A DNA stretch of 64,000 nt from JAGLOK01 sp963677605 (GTDB lineage Bacteria > Bacillota > Clostridia > Christensenellales > UMGS416), in contig CAXXDX010000007.1 of the NCBI GenBank assembly GCA_963677605.2, positions 434,001 through 498,000 of the forward strand. Direction: 5' to 3'. Of the stretch, positions 49,861 to 58,985 are shown one piece after another. Position numbers and translations under genes: made by a program. The notes under the pieces are model-generated. The model was not told the DNA's origin and did no database searches. It saw only the letters and a list, made by a program, of their open reading frames with translations. The first letter of the stretch is position 1. Every line of letters begins with the position of its first letter.

Positions 49861-52512
49861 ATGACAAGATTTAAGAAGATATTATCTCTATTTTTGATAT
49901 TGATATTTTCATTAACACTATTTAATGTATCAGCAATGGCTCTGCCGCCATCCAATCCGCATATAACAAGCGGATCGTCTGATGATGGAGGTAACTTTTT
50001 TGAGTATAAAGGTAGTAATGGCTGGTATGACTTAAAGACACCGCCTCATTGGGTGGTTGAAACCGGCGAAGTTGCATACTGCCTGGATCATGCAGCTGAT
50101 AGTCCATATGGAACAGCATACAGTACATTTAATCCGAAATCTGTTTATTCCAACAGAACATATATAGGACTATGCGCAATCATAGAGCATAGTTTTCCAT
50201 ACAGAAACGCAGGGCTCACTGACCAGCAGATAAGGTATGCGACAGCCAATGCAATCCGTTCATGGCTTAAGGAGAGTGAAGGTATTGGCTATGATTTTAT
50301 GCTGCCATCCAATAATGCAATAAGACGAAAGAGCGCAGCATCTCAAGGTGTATACAACTTTTACATACAGCTATTGGATAAAGCAAGGAACGGATATGTA
50401 ATAGGACAGAGTATAATAATATCTCCTGATGTAATAGAGCTTGAACTTAAAGATGGAACTTTACAAGGCACAGTTACCATAGAGTATAGCGCATTAAATG
50501 GAAAATACACTATTGATGAATCAAAGCTATCTCCCGGTATGGCTGTTTCAGGGTATACAGGAAATTCTGGGGATGTGCTAACATTTTCAATTCCTATTGG
50601 ACTTGTAGGTAAAACCATAACTCTTACAGATATATTGATTGGATATGATAACAGATGTGAAGCTAATATCATATGGCTTGATGATTCCGGAAGCAAACAG
50701 GCTGTAGCAGTACCTGTGGTTGATACTATGCGTAAGGTTGTGAAAAGTTCTATTACACTAAAGTCTAAACCGGCAAGACTAACAATAACCAAGATGGACA
50801 GTGTAACAGGGAATAAGCTTCAAGGAGCACGCTTTGGTATTTATGTTGACGATGTATTAATAGAAAAAATATCGACTGATGAAGATGGAGAAGCTACAAG
50901 CGGTAATCTGGTATTCCGTGATTATTATGTTAAAGAACTGTCTGCACCTGAAGGGTATATATTATCTGATGAAGTATATTCTTTTACTATAGATAATGTA
51001 GGGCAGCAGGAGTCGGTAGAGTTTAATAATGATCCACTCAAAGGCAAGGTGTCTATTTTAAAGATAGGGGAGAATAATGAACCTCTTCAAGGTGTTTCGT
51101 TTGGCATATATGATTCAAGCGATACTTTGATACAGGAAATCATAACCGATGAACAAGGTAATGCATTAAGTGATTACTTATATTATGGGCACTATTACTT
51201 AAAAGAACTGGAAGCGATTGAAGGGTATGTACTGGATTATGAATCTATACCTTTCAATATAGTTGAGGATGATGAAGTTGTGGAACTGGAGATTTCAAAC
51301 TCATTAATCAGGGGACAGATAAGAATCAATGTACAGGATGAGGAAGCTAATCCGCTGGAAGGTGCTAGTTTCAATATTTATGACAGTAAAGATAATTTGA
51401 TAGAAGGGATAGTAACTGATGAAGATGGCATTGCACTAAGCTCGAGTCTTATTTATGGGAAGCACTATTTCGAGCAGACAATCGCACCTGAAGGATACAT
51501 AACAGACTCTTCTGATTATGAATTCACTATAGTGAATGATGGTGAAGTACTGGACTTTAATATTGTTAATAGAAGAATAACCGGAGCTGTTGAGGTGCGT
51601 GTAACTGACAGCGAGACAGGTGAAGCTCTGGAAGGTGTTGAGTTTGAGATATATGATGATTCAGATAATGTAGTTGGGACAATTACCACAGATGAAGGTG
51701 GATATTGTAAGGAGGGTGTTCTTGCATACGGAGATTATTATCTGAAGCAAGTATCAGTACCTGTAGGGTATGTTCAAGCAGAGATTGAGTATGCTTTTTC
51801 TATTGTAAATGATGGGGAAATTGTAAAGCTTGAGATCCCTATTGACTCTATAAAGGGTAAGATTGAGGTTCTTGTAATAGAGCCGATAGATAACAATCCT
51901 GTTGCTGGAGTAAAGCTTGGTATTTTTAATGAAACAGGAGAAGTACTTCAAGAGATATTAACTAATAGTGAAGGAAAGGCAATATCTTCTGAGCTGAGAT
52001 ATGGTGAATACTATATTAAGGAGATTTCTGTACCTACGGGATATATCATTGATGATTATATGACTGTTTTTGATATAAATGAGGGTGGTGAAACAATTAA
52101 AATCAAGGTTCGTATAACTCCGGTTTCGGGCAGTGTAAAGGTTCTATTTAAAGATAGTGATAATGGGAATGAGATATCAGATTCTTTTATATATTCTGAT
52201 TGGAGTGGAAGGTTTTTTGAAGATTGGTTGAAGGAAAAAGGATTAGACAATATGGAAATAAACGGATACAGGTTTGTTGAAATCTCGAACGTAGAAGATA
52301 GAGTTATTAAAGATAATCAAGTTGTAATCATATCTTGGTATAAGAGCATAGAATCATCAGAGAAGAATGAAACATTATGGAACGGTGCGTATATACCTAA
52401 GACAGGACAAGCTCTTCCTAAGCTAGATTATTTTCTCGGAATACTTTGTTTTATATTTGCAGTATTAATATTAGGCGTGTCTAATTGTACTGTAGGAGGT
52501 AAACGCAAATGA
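49861..52512 (+). CDS. Thioester-domain/SpaA-repeat surface adhesin with sortase signal
   Basis: The 883-residue product has a signal peptide ('ILSLFLILIFSLTLFNVSAMA'; key part 'LILIFSLTLFNVSAMA'), then a region like the TQXA thioester domain ('ETGEVAYCLDHAADSPYGTAYS', with Cys80 or so; 'RYATANAIRSWLK'). In active TQXA domains the second site carries Gln ('ATQxAIW'); here the place reads 'ATANAIRSW', so the bond may not form. At least five SpaA/CnaB repeats follow ('LQGARFGIYVDD', 'LQGVSFGIYDSS', 'LEGASFNIYDSK', 'LEGVEFEIYDDS', 'VAGVKLGIFNET'). The end has 'IPKTGQALPK', a membrane helix and 'GGKRK', a sorting signal of LPXTG type. It is the probable client of the element's sortase. Confidence 0.85.
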   Translation: MTRFKKILSLFLILIFSLTLFNVSAMALPPSNPHITSGSSDDGGNFFEYKGSNGWYDLKTPPHWVVETGEVAYCLDHAADSPYGTAYSTFNPKSVYSNRTYIGLCAIIEHSFPYRNAGLTDQQIRYATANAIRSWLKESEGIGYDFMLPSNNAIRRKSAASQGVYNFYIQLLDKARNGYVIGQSIIISPDVIELELKDGTLQGTVTIEYSALNGKYTIDESKLSPGMAVSGYTGNSGDVLTFSIPIGLVGKTITLTDILIGYDNRCEANIIWLDDSGSKQAVAVPVVDTMRKVVKSSITLKSKPARLTITKMDSVTGNKLQGARFGIYVDDVLIEKISTDEDGEATSGNLVFRDYYVKELSAPEGYILSDEVYSFTIDNVGQQESVEFNNDPLKGKVSILKIGENNEPLQGVSFGIYDSSDTLIQEIITDEQGNALSDYLYYGHYYLKELEAIEGYVLDYESIPFNIVEDDEVVELEISNSLIRGQIRINVQDEEANPLEGASFNIYDSKDNLIEGIVTDEDGIALSSSLIYGKHYFEQTIAPEGYITDSSDYEFTIVNDGEVLDFNIVNRRITGAVEVRVTDSETGEALEGVEFEIYDDSDNVVGTITTDEGGYCKEGVLAYGDYYLKQVSVPVGYVQAEIEYAFSIVNDGEIVKLEIPIDSIKGKIEVLVIEPIDNNPVAGVKLGIFNETGEVLQEILTNSEGKAISSELRYGEYYIKEISVPTGYIIDDYMTVFDINEGGETIKIKVRITPVSGSVKVLFKDSDNGNEISDSFIYSDWSGRFFEDWLKEKGLDNMEINGYRFVEISNVEDRVIKDNQVVIISWYKSIESSEKNETLWNGAYIPKTGQALPKLDYFLGILCFIFAVLILGVSNCTVGGKRK

Positions 52513-52823
52513 GTATTCGTATGAAAGATAAAAGGGGATGGTTTTATTCCTATAATTATATCTTTAAATCAGGACTATCTAATCATGCAAAGCTCGTGTA
52601 TGTGTATCTATGCAGATGTGCTAACAGAGAGCTTCGCAGTTTTCCTTCAAAACAAAATATTATGGACGCTTGTTCTATTGGAAGAACTACTGCTGGCAAG
52701 GCTATACGTGATTTAGAGGCGGCGCGGTTGCTTGTTCGTGAAGAGCGGTTTAGAGAAAATATGGGACAGAAAAGCAATGAGTATACTTTGTTTGACTATC
52801 CGTATGAAGCTGATGAATATTAG
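52509..52823 (+). CDS. Winged-helix/HTH DNA-binding protein (replication-initiator-like)
   Basis: The 104-residue product shows a helix-turn-helix of the HTH_36/RepA-N type ('NHAKLVYVYLCRCANRELRSFPSKQNIMDACSIGRTTAGKAIRDLEAARLL'; key parts 'SNHAKLVYVYLCRCAN' and 'MDACSIGRTTAGKAIRDL'). Such domains occur in replication initiators and small regulators of mobile elements. It overlaps the adhesin stop in an ATGA junction. It is the last element-type gene, and repeats with TGTCA-GACA symmetry lie 70-110 bases downstream. In the circular form it would be adjacent to the left-end repeats and recombinase. Confidence 0.7.
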   Translation: MSIRMKDKRGWFYSYNYIFKSGLSNHAKLVYVYLCRCANRELRSFPSKQNIMDACSIGRTTAGKAIRDLEAARLLVREERFRENMGQKSNEYTLFDYPYEADEY

Positions 52824-52894
52824 CATATAATCATGTTTCTAGCATTTAAAATTACTGATTCTTTATACACACTACCTGTGTATCTATTTACCCA

Positions 52895-52932
52895 TGTCAA
52901 AATACGACACCCAGCCCTGTCATATTACGACA
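52895..52932 (+). repeat. Two TGTCA-NNN-TACGACA repeats, 23 bp apart
   Basis: TGTCAAAATACGACA (52895-52909) and TGTCATATTACGACA (52918-52932) agree at 12 of 15 positions, and each is an interrupted TGTC/GACA palindrome. The 23-bp period (about two helical turns) is typical of bound-protein repeats. They resemble the oriT sequence TGTCATACAATGACA. Confidence 0.65.
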
Positions 52933-52937
52933 GCCAA

Positions 52938-52963
52938 GAAGTACTACCTATAATGAAGTACTA
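52938..52963 (+). repeat. GAAGTACTA direct repeat
   Basis: GAAGTACTA occurs at 52938-52946 and 52955-52963, 17 bp apart. It contains the palindrome AGTACT. It may be a binding site near the element end. Confidence 0.4.
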
Positions 52964-53007
52964 AAGCTAAGATAGGAAATATAAAATTAACAAAAGGAAA
53001 GTAAAGC

Positions 53008-53109
53008 GATTTTAGAGTTCGTAGGAATTTTTGCAATCCCAAACGATTCCATTCAGCTCTGGGTTATAAATCACCTTTGGATTATGAAAAACTGCTGTTT
53101 AACTCATGA
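53008..53109 (+). pseudogene. C-terminal remnant of an IS3-family transposase (OrfB)
   Basis: The frame 53008-53109 encodes 'DFRVRRNFCNPKRFHSALGY' then 'KSPLDYEKLLFNS' and stops at TGA. This is the C-terminal signature of IS3-family transposases ('YNPKRxHSALGYxSPxxYE'). No upstream transposase sequence is present: the frame has a TAA six bases before. Only the last ~33 codons remain, so a deletion or recombination has removed the rest. It lies at the presumed right edge of the element. Confidence 0.75.
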
Positions 53110-53162
53110 GTCTATTCTTGGTGTATATAAAAATGGGGTTAGTCCTTTTTATAGGATATTTA

Positions 53163-53996
53163 TTATTTTGTAAAAGATGAAGGTTGTTGTCCGATTGTTT
53201 TTTTAAACACTCTAGAAAAGTAATTGTAATCGGAAAAACCGGATTGTGTGCATGTATCCTGAAGGCTGACTCCTGAAGAAATTAGAGTAGCTGCAAAGTT
53301 ACATTTTTGTTCGTTTATATGTTCAACCATTGTCTGGTTTGTATGCTTTTTAAAAAGTCTGCACATATAAGATTTTGAAAGGCCTAATGCTTTTGCCATA
53401 GTATCAAGTGATATCTTCTCTGTAATATGATTATTTATATATTTTAGTATGGAATGTATATATGACAGAGAAGTAATGTTAACTGTAGAAAAGTCTTGTG
53501 CAGAATATGAATCTATTCGGATAATTAGCGCAAGAAATTTGAAGAGGGAAGCCAGAGCTTCAAGCTTGCTTTCTTTATCTTCAGAGTTTAAAGAGTCTAT
53601 TACTTCATCTAATAAACTTTGTGCTACTTTATTGTTTGGAATCTTTATACTTGCTAGAGGCCTTGGCATCTGAATCTGAGGGAAAGTTGCTAGCTGTGGG
53701 ATTTTCTTTGTGTCAACCTGGATAATATAATGCTTAGTATTTTTAGCAAAGTCTAATCCTCTATGTGGCATACCCCATCCAACAATGCCAACATCTCCTG
53801 CTTCAAGTCTGTAGAAAGAACCATTTGTGTTTAAAGACAGTGAGCCTTCTTTAACATAGTAAATTTCAATAGCTTCATGCCAGTGAAAGGCACACCCTTT
53901 GTAGTCGGGACTGCTTTCCCTTAAAGAGAAAGAAATCGGAAGATTACGAGTTCCGATTTTAAGATTTTCATATTCTGGATTTAGTGTGTTTTTCAT
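53163..53996 (-). CDS. AraC-family transcription regulator with cupin domain
   Basis: The 277-residue product has an N-terminal cupin-type sensing domain ('CAFHWHEAIEIYYVKEGSLSL', 'LEAGDVGIVGWGMPHRGLDF') and a C-terminal pair of AraC helix-turn-helices ('ISLDTMAKALGLSKSYMCRLFKKHT' and 'SLQDTCTQSGFSDYNYFSRVFKKTIG'; key parts 'MAKALGLSKSYMCRLFKK' and 'SGFSDYNYFSRVFKK'). Such regulators bind a sugar-type ligand and activate carbohydrate genes. It is divergent from the sulfatase gene, about 100 bases away, and probably controls it. Confidence 0.9.
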   Translation of the reverse strand: MKNTLNPEYENLKIGTRNLPISFSLRESSPDYKGCAFHWHEAIEIYYVKEGSLSLNTNGSFYRLEAGDVGIVGWGMPHRGLDFAKNTKHYIIQVDTKKIPQLATFPQIQMPRPLASIKIPNNKVAQSLLDEVIDSLNSEDKESKLEALASLFKFLALIIRIDSYSAQDFSTVNITSLSYIHSILKYINNHITEKISLDTMAKALGLSKSYMCRLFKKHTNQTMVEHINEQKCNFAATLISSGVSLQDTCTQSGFSDYNYFSRVFKKTIGQQPSSFTK

Positions 53997-54095
53997 ATAA
54001 TAAATATTATAAGGTCAATATTGTGCTAGTATTGTAGCATTTTGTTCATTGATTTGTCAAAGAAGCAAGCATACCATATTTCATGGAGGAATATT

Positions 54096-55556
54096 ATGAG
54101 AGTATTATTTATTGACATTGATACACTAAGGCCAGACCATATGAGCTGCTATGGATATCACAGAAAAACAACACCGAATATTGATGAAGTGTGCAAAAAC
54201 GGCGTAAGATTTGATAGGTACTACACATCGGACGCACCTTGCCTTCCATCGAGAGCTTGTCTCATAAGTGGAATATTTGGCTTCAAAAACGGTGCTGTAG
54301 GTCATGGAGGAACTGCGGCAGACAGAAGGCTGTATGGGAAAGAGAGAGGATTTTCAGATCCGCTTGACAATAGTAACTTTCATAATATATTCAGAAAAGC
54401 CGGAATGTATACAGCTTCAATTAGCACATTTCCTGAGAGGCATTCGTCATGGTGGTTTAATGCTGGACTAAATGAAACTTATAATGTTGGTGGACGTGGT
54501 ATAGAATCAGGTGAAAAAGTTTTACCGATAGCGTTGGACTGGCTCGAAAGAAAAGGTGTTCAGGACAATTGGTATCTTCATTTTCACCTTTGGGATCCAC
54601 ATACACCATACAGAGCACCGGCAGATTTTGGAGAGCCATTTAAAGACGAGCCTATTAAAGAATGGCTGACTGAAGATGTTCTAGAAAAGCACAAAAAGCA
54701 TACAGGGCCGCATTCTATCATGGAAACCGGAATGTATAGCGAAGATTTGGGTGGTGATTATCCGCGTCAGCCGGGTAAATGTGAAGATATGGATACATTG
54801 AAAAAATTTCTTGATGGATATGATACTGGGATATTATATGCTGACAATCTAGTAGGACAGCTTTTTGATAAAATGAAAGAGCTTGGTATATTTGATGACA
54901 CAGCAATAATAATAACATCAGACCATGGCGAGAATATGGGAGAACTGGGCATCTATGCAGAGCATGGAACAGCGGACAAGGCGACATGCAATATTCCGAT
55001 GATTATAAAATGGCCGGGAGCAAACCAAGGGAAAACAGATAACGGATTGCATTATAGTCTGGATTTGCTACCCACAGTTTCTGAAATGCTTGGCGTTATA
55101 AAATCGGATAATTGGGATGGAATGAGTTATGTAAAATCATTAACAGATAATAATCCAAACGATGAAAATGGAAGAGATAGTTTAATTATTTCACAGAATG
55201 CGCATGTTTGCCAAAGAAGTGCTGTATTTGGTGAGTGGCTCTATATGAGAACAATACACGATGGATACCATTTGTTTGATAGAGAAATGTTGTTTAATAT
55301 AAAAGATGATCCGCATGAAATAAATGATGTAAAAGAAGATTTTCCGGATGTCTGCGCACAGGGAGCAAAGATAATATTGGACTGGCAGGAAAATAATATG
55401 CTTAGCAATCCTTCGCTTATAGATCCGATGTGGACAGTTATGGCAGAGGGAGGTCCCCAGCATACAAAAACAGATTTAAATGCCTATATTAAAAGGCTTA
55501 GAGAAACAGGGCGAGAGGATGGTGCTGATAAGTTAGAAAAAAGGCTCTTAAAATAG
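54096..55556 (+). CDS. Sulfatase (formylglycine-dependent, alkaline-phosphatase superfamily)
   Basis: The ATG at 54096 follows GGAGGA; longer readings lack a site. The 486-residue product has metal ligands 'FIDIDTLRPDHMSCYGY', the sulfatase signature 'SDAPCLPSRACLISG' in which the Cys of CxPSR becomes formylglycine, and 'IIITSDHGENMGELG'. Cys-type sulfatases need a separate maturase, not found in this window. It has no signal peptide, so it acts in the cytoplasm on sulfated sugars imported by the neighbouring ABC system. The substrate cannot be told. Confidence 0.9.
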   Translation: MRVLFIDIDTLRPDHMSCYGYHRKTTPNIDEVCKNGVRFDRYYTSDAPCLPSRACLISGIFGFKNGAVGHGGTAADRRLYGKERGFSDPLDNSNFHNIFRKAGMYTASISTFPERHSSWWFNAGLNETYNVGGRGIESGEKVLPIALDWLERKGVQDNWYLHFHLWDPHTPYRAPADFGEPFKDEPIKEWLTEDVLEKHKKHTGPHSIMETGMYSEDLGGDYPRQPGKCEDMDTLKKFLDGYDTGILYADNLVGQLFDKMKELGIFDDTAIIITSDHGENMGELGIYAEHGTADKATCNIPMIIKWPGANQGKTDNGLHYSLDLLPTVSEMLGVIKSDNWDGMSYVKSLTDNNPNDENGRDSLIISQNAHVCQRSAVFGEWLYMRTIHDGYHLFDREMLFNIKDDPHEINDVKEDFPDVCAQGAKIILDWQENNMLSNPSLIDPMWTVMAEGGPQHTKTDLNAYIKRLRETGREDGADKLEKRLLK

Positions 55557-55595
55557 CTTGAAGTTCAGATAAAAGCTAGATCAATATTATTTTTA

Positions 55596-57851
55596 TTAAA
55601 ATTGTGCTCTGTATTGTGTAGGGGTCATACCGACTTTTTGTTTAAATAACGTATAGAAATATGTATTGTTTGCCATCCCTATTTTGCGGCATATTTCAGA
55701 TGTTGAAAGTCTTGTGTTTTGCAGAAGCACCTTAGATTCATCTATACGTATATAATTTAAATACTCATTAAAAGATACTCCCATCCTTTGTCTGAATATG
55801 CGGTTGACATATGGTGGGCTAAGTGAGACTATCTCAGATATCGAATTTAGGCATAACGTAGAATCCATATAGTTACTTGTTACAAACTCCTTAACCTTAT
55901 CTATTATTTTGTCATGTCCTGACGCTCCGGATAATTCATCTATTATCTTTGAACAAAGTTTTATCAGCATCTCGCTGAAAGTATTAATATCAGAACTATT
56001 TATTATCGTGTTGTAATATTTGGCTTCATCGTATTCCATATATGATAGTATGTGTTCATATTTGCTCATAATATTTAGTGCTAGCTGTATATTATATATC
56101 TTTGAGAACATTGAAGAAAATTGTCTAGTTGTATCAGTGAAGAGAAGGATGTTTTTTTCTGTTTCTTTAATATTATATTTGGATATACTTGTAAAGATAA
56201 TTTTTTCCTGGTCTGCGGGATAATGGCTGGCTGATTTTTCACGTTCCATTGTGTCGTAGAATATTATCGCATTCGGGCCTAAAGTATATTTGGCGTTAAG
56301 TGCATCAAGCGCGTCCACATATGATTCACAAAGATTTGTGGCTTGGTCAGTAACTGTTCCTATACCTACAGAAAATGAAAAGCTATACCATTCAGAAAGT
56401 GTGTCTTGGGCTAGGTTGAAGTTGCTGCTGGCATCTTTGAACTGTGGTGAATCATTTTGTAGTATTATTGCTATTTCGCTGTTGCTTTTATGAGTGATGA
56501 CTGGTGAGTAAGCTTCTAATATTTCGGTTAAAACATTTTCGTATATGAACTCGTTAAGAATTTTCTCTTCATTTTCATTTGGTACTGTATCTGGTATTTC
56601 ATGGTATACGGCACACGCACAGAAATATGGTCCTTTCAGTCGCTCATTAATGCGTTTTCTTGAGCCTAAGTGTTGAAATGTACCCTGATTGAGTAGTGTA
56701 CAAATATCGGAAGAGAATAATATCTCATCAGAATGCTTTAATGTGTTTTCCAGTATGCTTTGATTTGCTGCTGCGGTTTCTAACGCTTTTCCGATTACCA
56801 ACATTTCATTTACACTTTTATCTTTTATTGCTTCATAGTGTAGACTACCTAGGACAGTATCTATAGGTGTGTGCAACTTCCTTGAAACATAATATGAGTA
56901 GAATATGCCTATGACCATCATCAGTAATGCGATGGACAAAATTACAATTCTAAGGGTAGAAAGCTCGGCAACCAATTGATTATAATCGCTTGTTATAAGA
57001 TATGTCCAGCCATAGCTTTCAAGGGTTTTGTAGGTAATCACACTTTTTGTTTTTGATACCGGCATTTTCAAAAACCCCGGTGTCTGATAATTTGAGTCAA
57101 TATTATTTTTTAGATTTGTATCTATAGGATGGTTAAAGTTTTCGGGATTAAGATCAGATATCACAATTCCCTCGCTGGAAAAAACTTTCACATCATCAAT
57201 ATATGCGTCTTTTTCAGTCGAGTGTTCAAATATTGAAAGGAGCTTTTGTTGTGGTATATCGATTATTATTGCGGCATCACCAAGTGATGAGTATATTATC
57301 ATGCTAATTACTTGTGTAACATCGGCTTCAAGTGTTGACTTTGCAAATATATTGTTGTTTACGGTTTGAGGGAAGATGATTCTTGTTGAAGATTTTGAGG
57401 CTTTTAAAGCTTGCATTAACGAAGATTCGAGTTTTGATCCTTCCACTACGCCACGAGTGCCGAAATACTGTCCTGAGTTAAAGTTATACATACCCACATG
57501 TTCGATATAAGGGTAGGCTGCTTTTACGCTGCGTACTTGTTGTACTGCACGATATATCTCCATGGAGTTGGGTTGAGTAGAATAAAGAGCTGTTATTATG
57601 TAGTTGTTTTCATATAAAGCGTAACATGTACTTACTACGGCATCCATCATTTTTTGTGAATTGTCTATTGTTTGTTCTAGCATGGACATGTTCCGGTTAT
57701 TAATGGATTCTTCCAGTTTGTTTGAAAAAACGAAATATAACACGGAACTTATGCAGATTATAGTAAGAGATAAAATAAGAATGTATGACAGCAACATTCT
57801 TTTATATAAAACATATTTAAATATAGATGACCTTTTAATCTTCTTTTCCAT
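55596..57851 (-). CDS. Membrane-bound AraC-family regulator with extracellular sensor domain
   Basis: The 751-residue product has an N-terminal membrane helix ('MLLSYILILSLTIICISSVLYFVF'; key part 'YILILSLTIICISSVLYF'), an extracellular region of about 240 residues likely of Cache type, a second membrane helix ('RIVILSIALLMMVIGIFYSYYV'), a cytoplasmic linker and a C-terminal AraC DNA-binding domain ('LNSISEIVSLSPPYVNRIFRQRMG', 'TSEICRKIGMANNTYFYTLFKQKVGMTPTQYR'; key part 'IGMANNTYFYTLFKQ'). This fits the YesN/AraC sensor regulators that sit beside Lpl/Ytc-type sugar ABC systems. It faces the ABC operon, so it likely activates it on sensing an external sugar. Confidence 0.88.
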   Translation of the reverse strand: MEKKIKRSSIFKYVLYKRMLLSYILILSLTIICISSVLYFVFSNKLEESINNRNMSMLEQTIDNSQKMMDAVVSTCYALYENNYIITALYSTQPNSMEIYRAVQQVRSVKAAYPYIEHVGMYNFNSGQYFGTRGVVEGSKLESSLMQALKASKSSTRIIFPQTVNNNIFAKSTLEADVTQVISMIIYSSLGDAAIIIDIPQQKLLSIFEHSTEKDAYIDDVKVFSSEGIVISDLNPENFNHPIDTNLKNNIDSNYQTPGFLKMPVSKTKSVITYKTLESYGWTYLITSDYNQLVAELSTLRIVILSIALLMMVIGIFYSYYVSRKLHTPIDTVLGSLHYEAIKDKSVNEMLVIGKALETAAANQSILENTLKHSDEILFSSDICTLLNQGTFQHLGSRKRINERLKGPYFCACAVYHEIPDTVPNENEEKILNEFIYENVLTEILEAYSPVITHKSNSEIAIILQNDSPQFKDASSNFNLAQDTLSEWYSFSFSVGIGTVTDQATNLCESYVDALDALNAKYTLGPNAIIFYDTMEREKSASHYPADQEKIIFTSISKYNIKETEKNILLFTDTTRQFSSMFSKIYNIQLALNIMSKYEHILSYMEYDEAKYYNTIINSSDINTFSEMLIKLCSKIIDELSGASGHDKIIDKVKEFVTSNYMDSTLCLNSISEIVSLSPPYVNRIFRQRMGVSFNEYLNYIRIDESKVLLQNTRLSTSEICRKIGMANNTYFYTLFKQKVGMTPTQYRAQF

Positions 57852-58061
57852 ACAGAAATTATAGTGTTTTATTTCTCCATTTTCAATTGTGTTGCCGTAT
57901 TTTACAGTAAAAGCAGGATTTTAAAGTATATTTTTCACAGGATTTTAATTATTTCCGTTTTTTCAAAGTTTCAAAAAAAATGTGTGCAATATATACTTTT
58001 TCTTGCAACGATGTTTGTGAAAAATTACAAACAAGTCAGAAGAAGAGGAAGGCATTAAGAA

Positions 58062-58976
58062 TTGAAAAACAAAATATTAGGATTCAAAAACAACATATGG
58101 CTGTATATATTAGTTTTTCCTGCTTTTGTATATACACTGATATTTGGTTATTTTACATTACCTTATCTAGTAATAGCATTTCAGCGCTTCAGTTATAGAA
58201 CAGGGATATTTGATAGTGAATGGATAGGACTTAAAAACTTTGAATTTTTCTTTAAGTCAAACAGGGCGTGGCTTGTTACATCAAATACATTGAAACTGAA
58301 TCTACTATTTATTATTACTACTACGATTCTATCAATTATCTTTTCGCTATTATTAAACGAAATTAGAAGACAGAAGTTTGCGAAGATGCTTCAATCGACA
58401 TTTTTGTTTCCAAATTTTATATCTTGGATAGTAGTCAGTTATATTGTATATGCTTTTTTAGGGACTACAGAAGGATTGTTAAATCGTTCCCTCATATCAT
58501 TGGGTATGGACAAGGTAAATTGGTACACAAGGGCAGAGATATGGCCGGGAATACTTGTTATTATACGCATTTGGAAAAATGTTGGGATGACAAGTGTGAT
58601 ATACCTGGCAACAATATCGGGAATTGACGAAAGTCTCTATGAGGCTGCATGCATTGATGGTGCCAATAGATTTCGGCAGGTGTTGCACATTACAGTACCG
58701 CTTTTGATGCCCACAGTGGCAATACTCACACTGCTTTCAATAGGAAAAATATTTTATGCTGACTTTGGAATGATATACGCTCTAGTAGGTGACAATGGAA
58801 TGCTTTATAAAACCACTGATGTTATAGATACATATGTATTTAGAACATTGCGTATAAACGGTGATCCAGCGAATGCTATGGCTGCGGGACTTTATCAGTC
58901 GCTTGCAGGATTTGTTCTGGTGTTTGGTTCAAACTGGATAGTAAGAAAAATTTTCCCTGATGGGGCTATATATTAG
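58062..58976 (+). CDS. ABC sugar transporter permease (LplB-like)
   Basis: The start is a TTG at 58062 with AGGAAGG upstream. The 304-residue product is a typical type I permease with about six membrane helices and the EAA loop for ATPase contact ('YEAACIDGANRFRQVLHITVPLLMPT'; key part 'EAACIDGANRFRQVLHIT'). LplB-type permeases import complex carbohydrates together with a YtcP-type partner, a lipoprotein binder and a shared ATPase encoded elsewhere. It is the first gene of the transport operon. Confidence 0.92.
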   Translation: MKNKILGFKNNIWLYILVFPAFVYTLIFGYFTLPYLVIAFQRFSYRTGIFDSEWIGLKNFEFFFKSNRAWLVTSNTLKLNLLFIITTTILSIIFSLLLNEIRRQKFAKMLQSTFLFPNFISWIVVSYIVYAFLGTTEGLLNRSLISLGMDKVNWYTRAEIWPGILVIIRIWKNVGMTSVIYLATISGIDESLYEAACIDGANRFRQVLHITVPLLMPTVAILTLLSIGKIFYADFGMIYALVGDNGMLYKTTDVIDTYVFRTLRINGDPANAMAAGLYQSLAGFVLVFGSNWIVRKIFPDGAIY

Positions 58977-58985
58977 GAGCTGACA

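Larger units (their letters stand above)
12700..53000. mobile_element. Integrative and conjugative element (approximate limits)
   Basis: A large serine recombinase lies at the left end. ParAB, a methylase-helicase, Toprim protein, oriT-like region, relaxase, T4CP, VirB4 and VirB6-like proteins, PrgI and an NlpC/P60 hydrolase lie on one strand in the order common in Clostridia elements of the Tn1549/CTn type. Exact ends were not found: a serine recombinase leaves only a very short core duplication. The left limit should be between 11.6 and 13.0 kb and the right limit between 52.83 and 53.16 kb, where the last element-type gene ends and an IS3 relic begins. Confidence 0.8.
52824..53162. other. 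Right end of the element: repeats and IS3 relic
   Basis: There is no intact gene. The stretch holds two 15-bp TGTCA-type repeats (52895-52932), two GAAGTACTA repeats (52938-52963), and the C-terminal piece of an IS3 transposase (53008-53109). Beyond it lies the carbohydrate locus. It is the most likely place of the right attachment junction, but no core site could be fixed. Confidence 0.5.

Noticed and set aside
49922..50128. Open frames on the opposite strand of the adhesin and other large genes.
   Set aside because: They follow the codon pattern of the real genes and have no start signals.
12700..53160. Search for a long direct repeat or tRNA target at the two element ends.
   Set aside because: No shared word longer than a few bases was found by eye and no tRNA was seen; a serine recombinase would leave only a very short core, so exact ends were not called.
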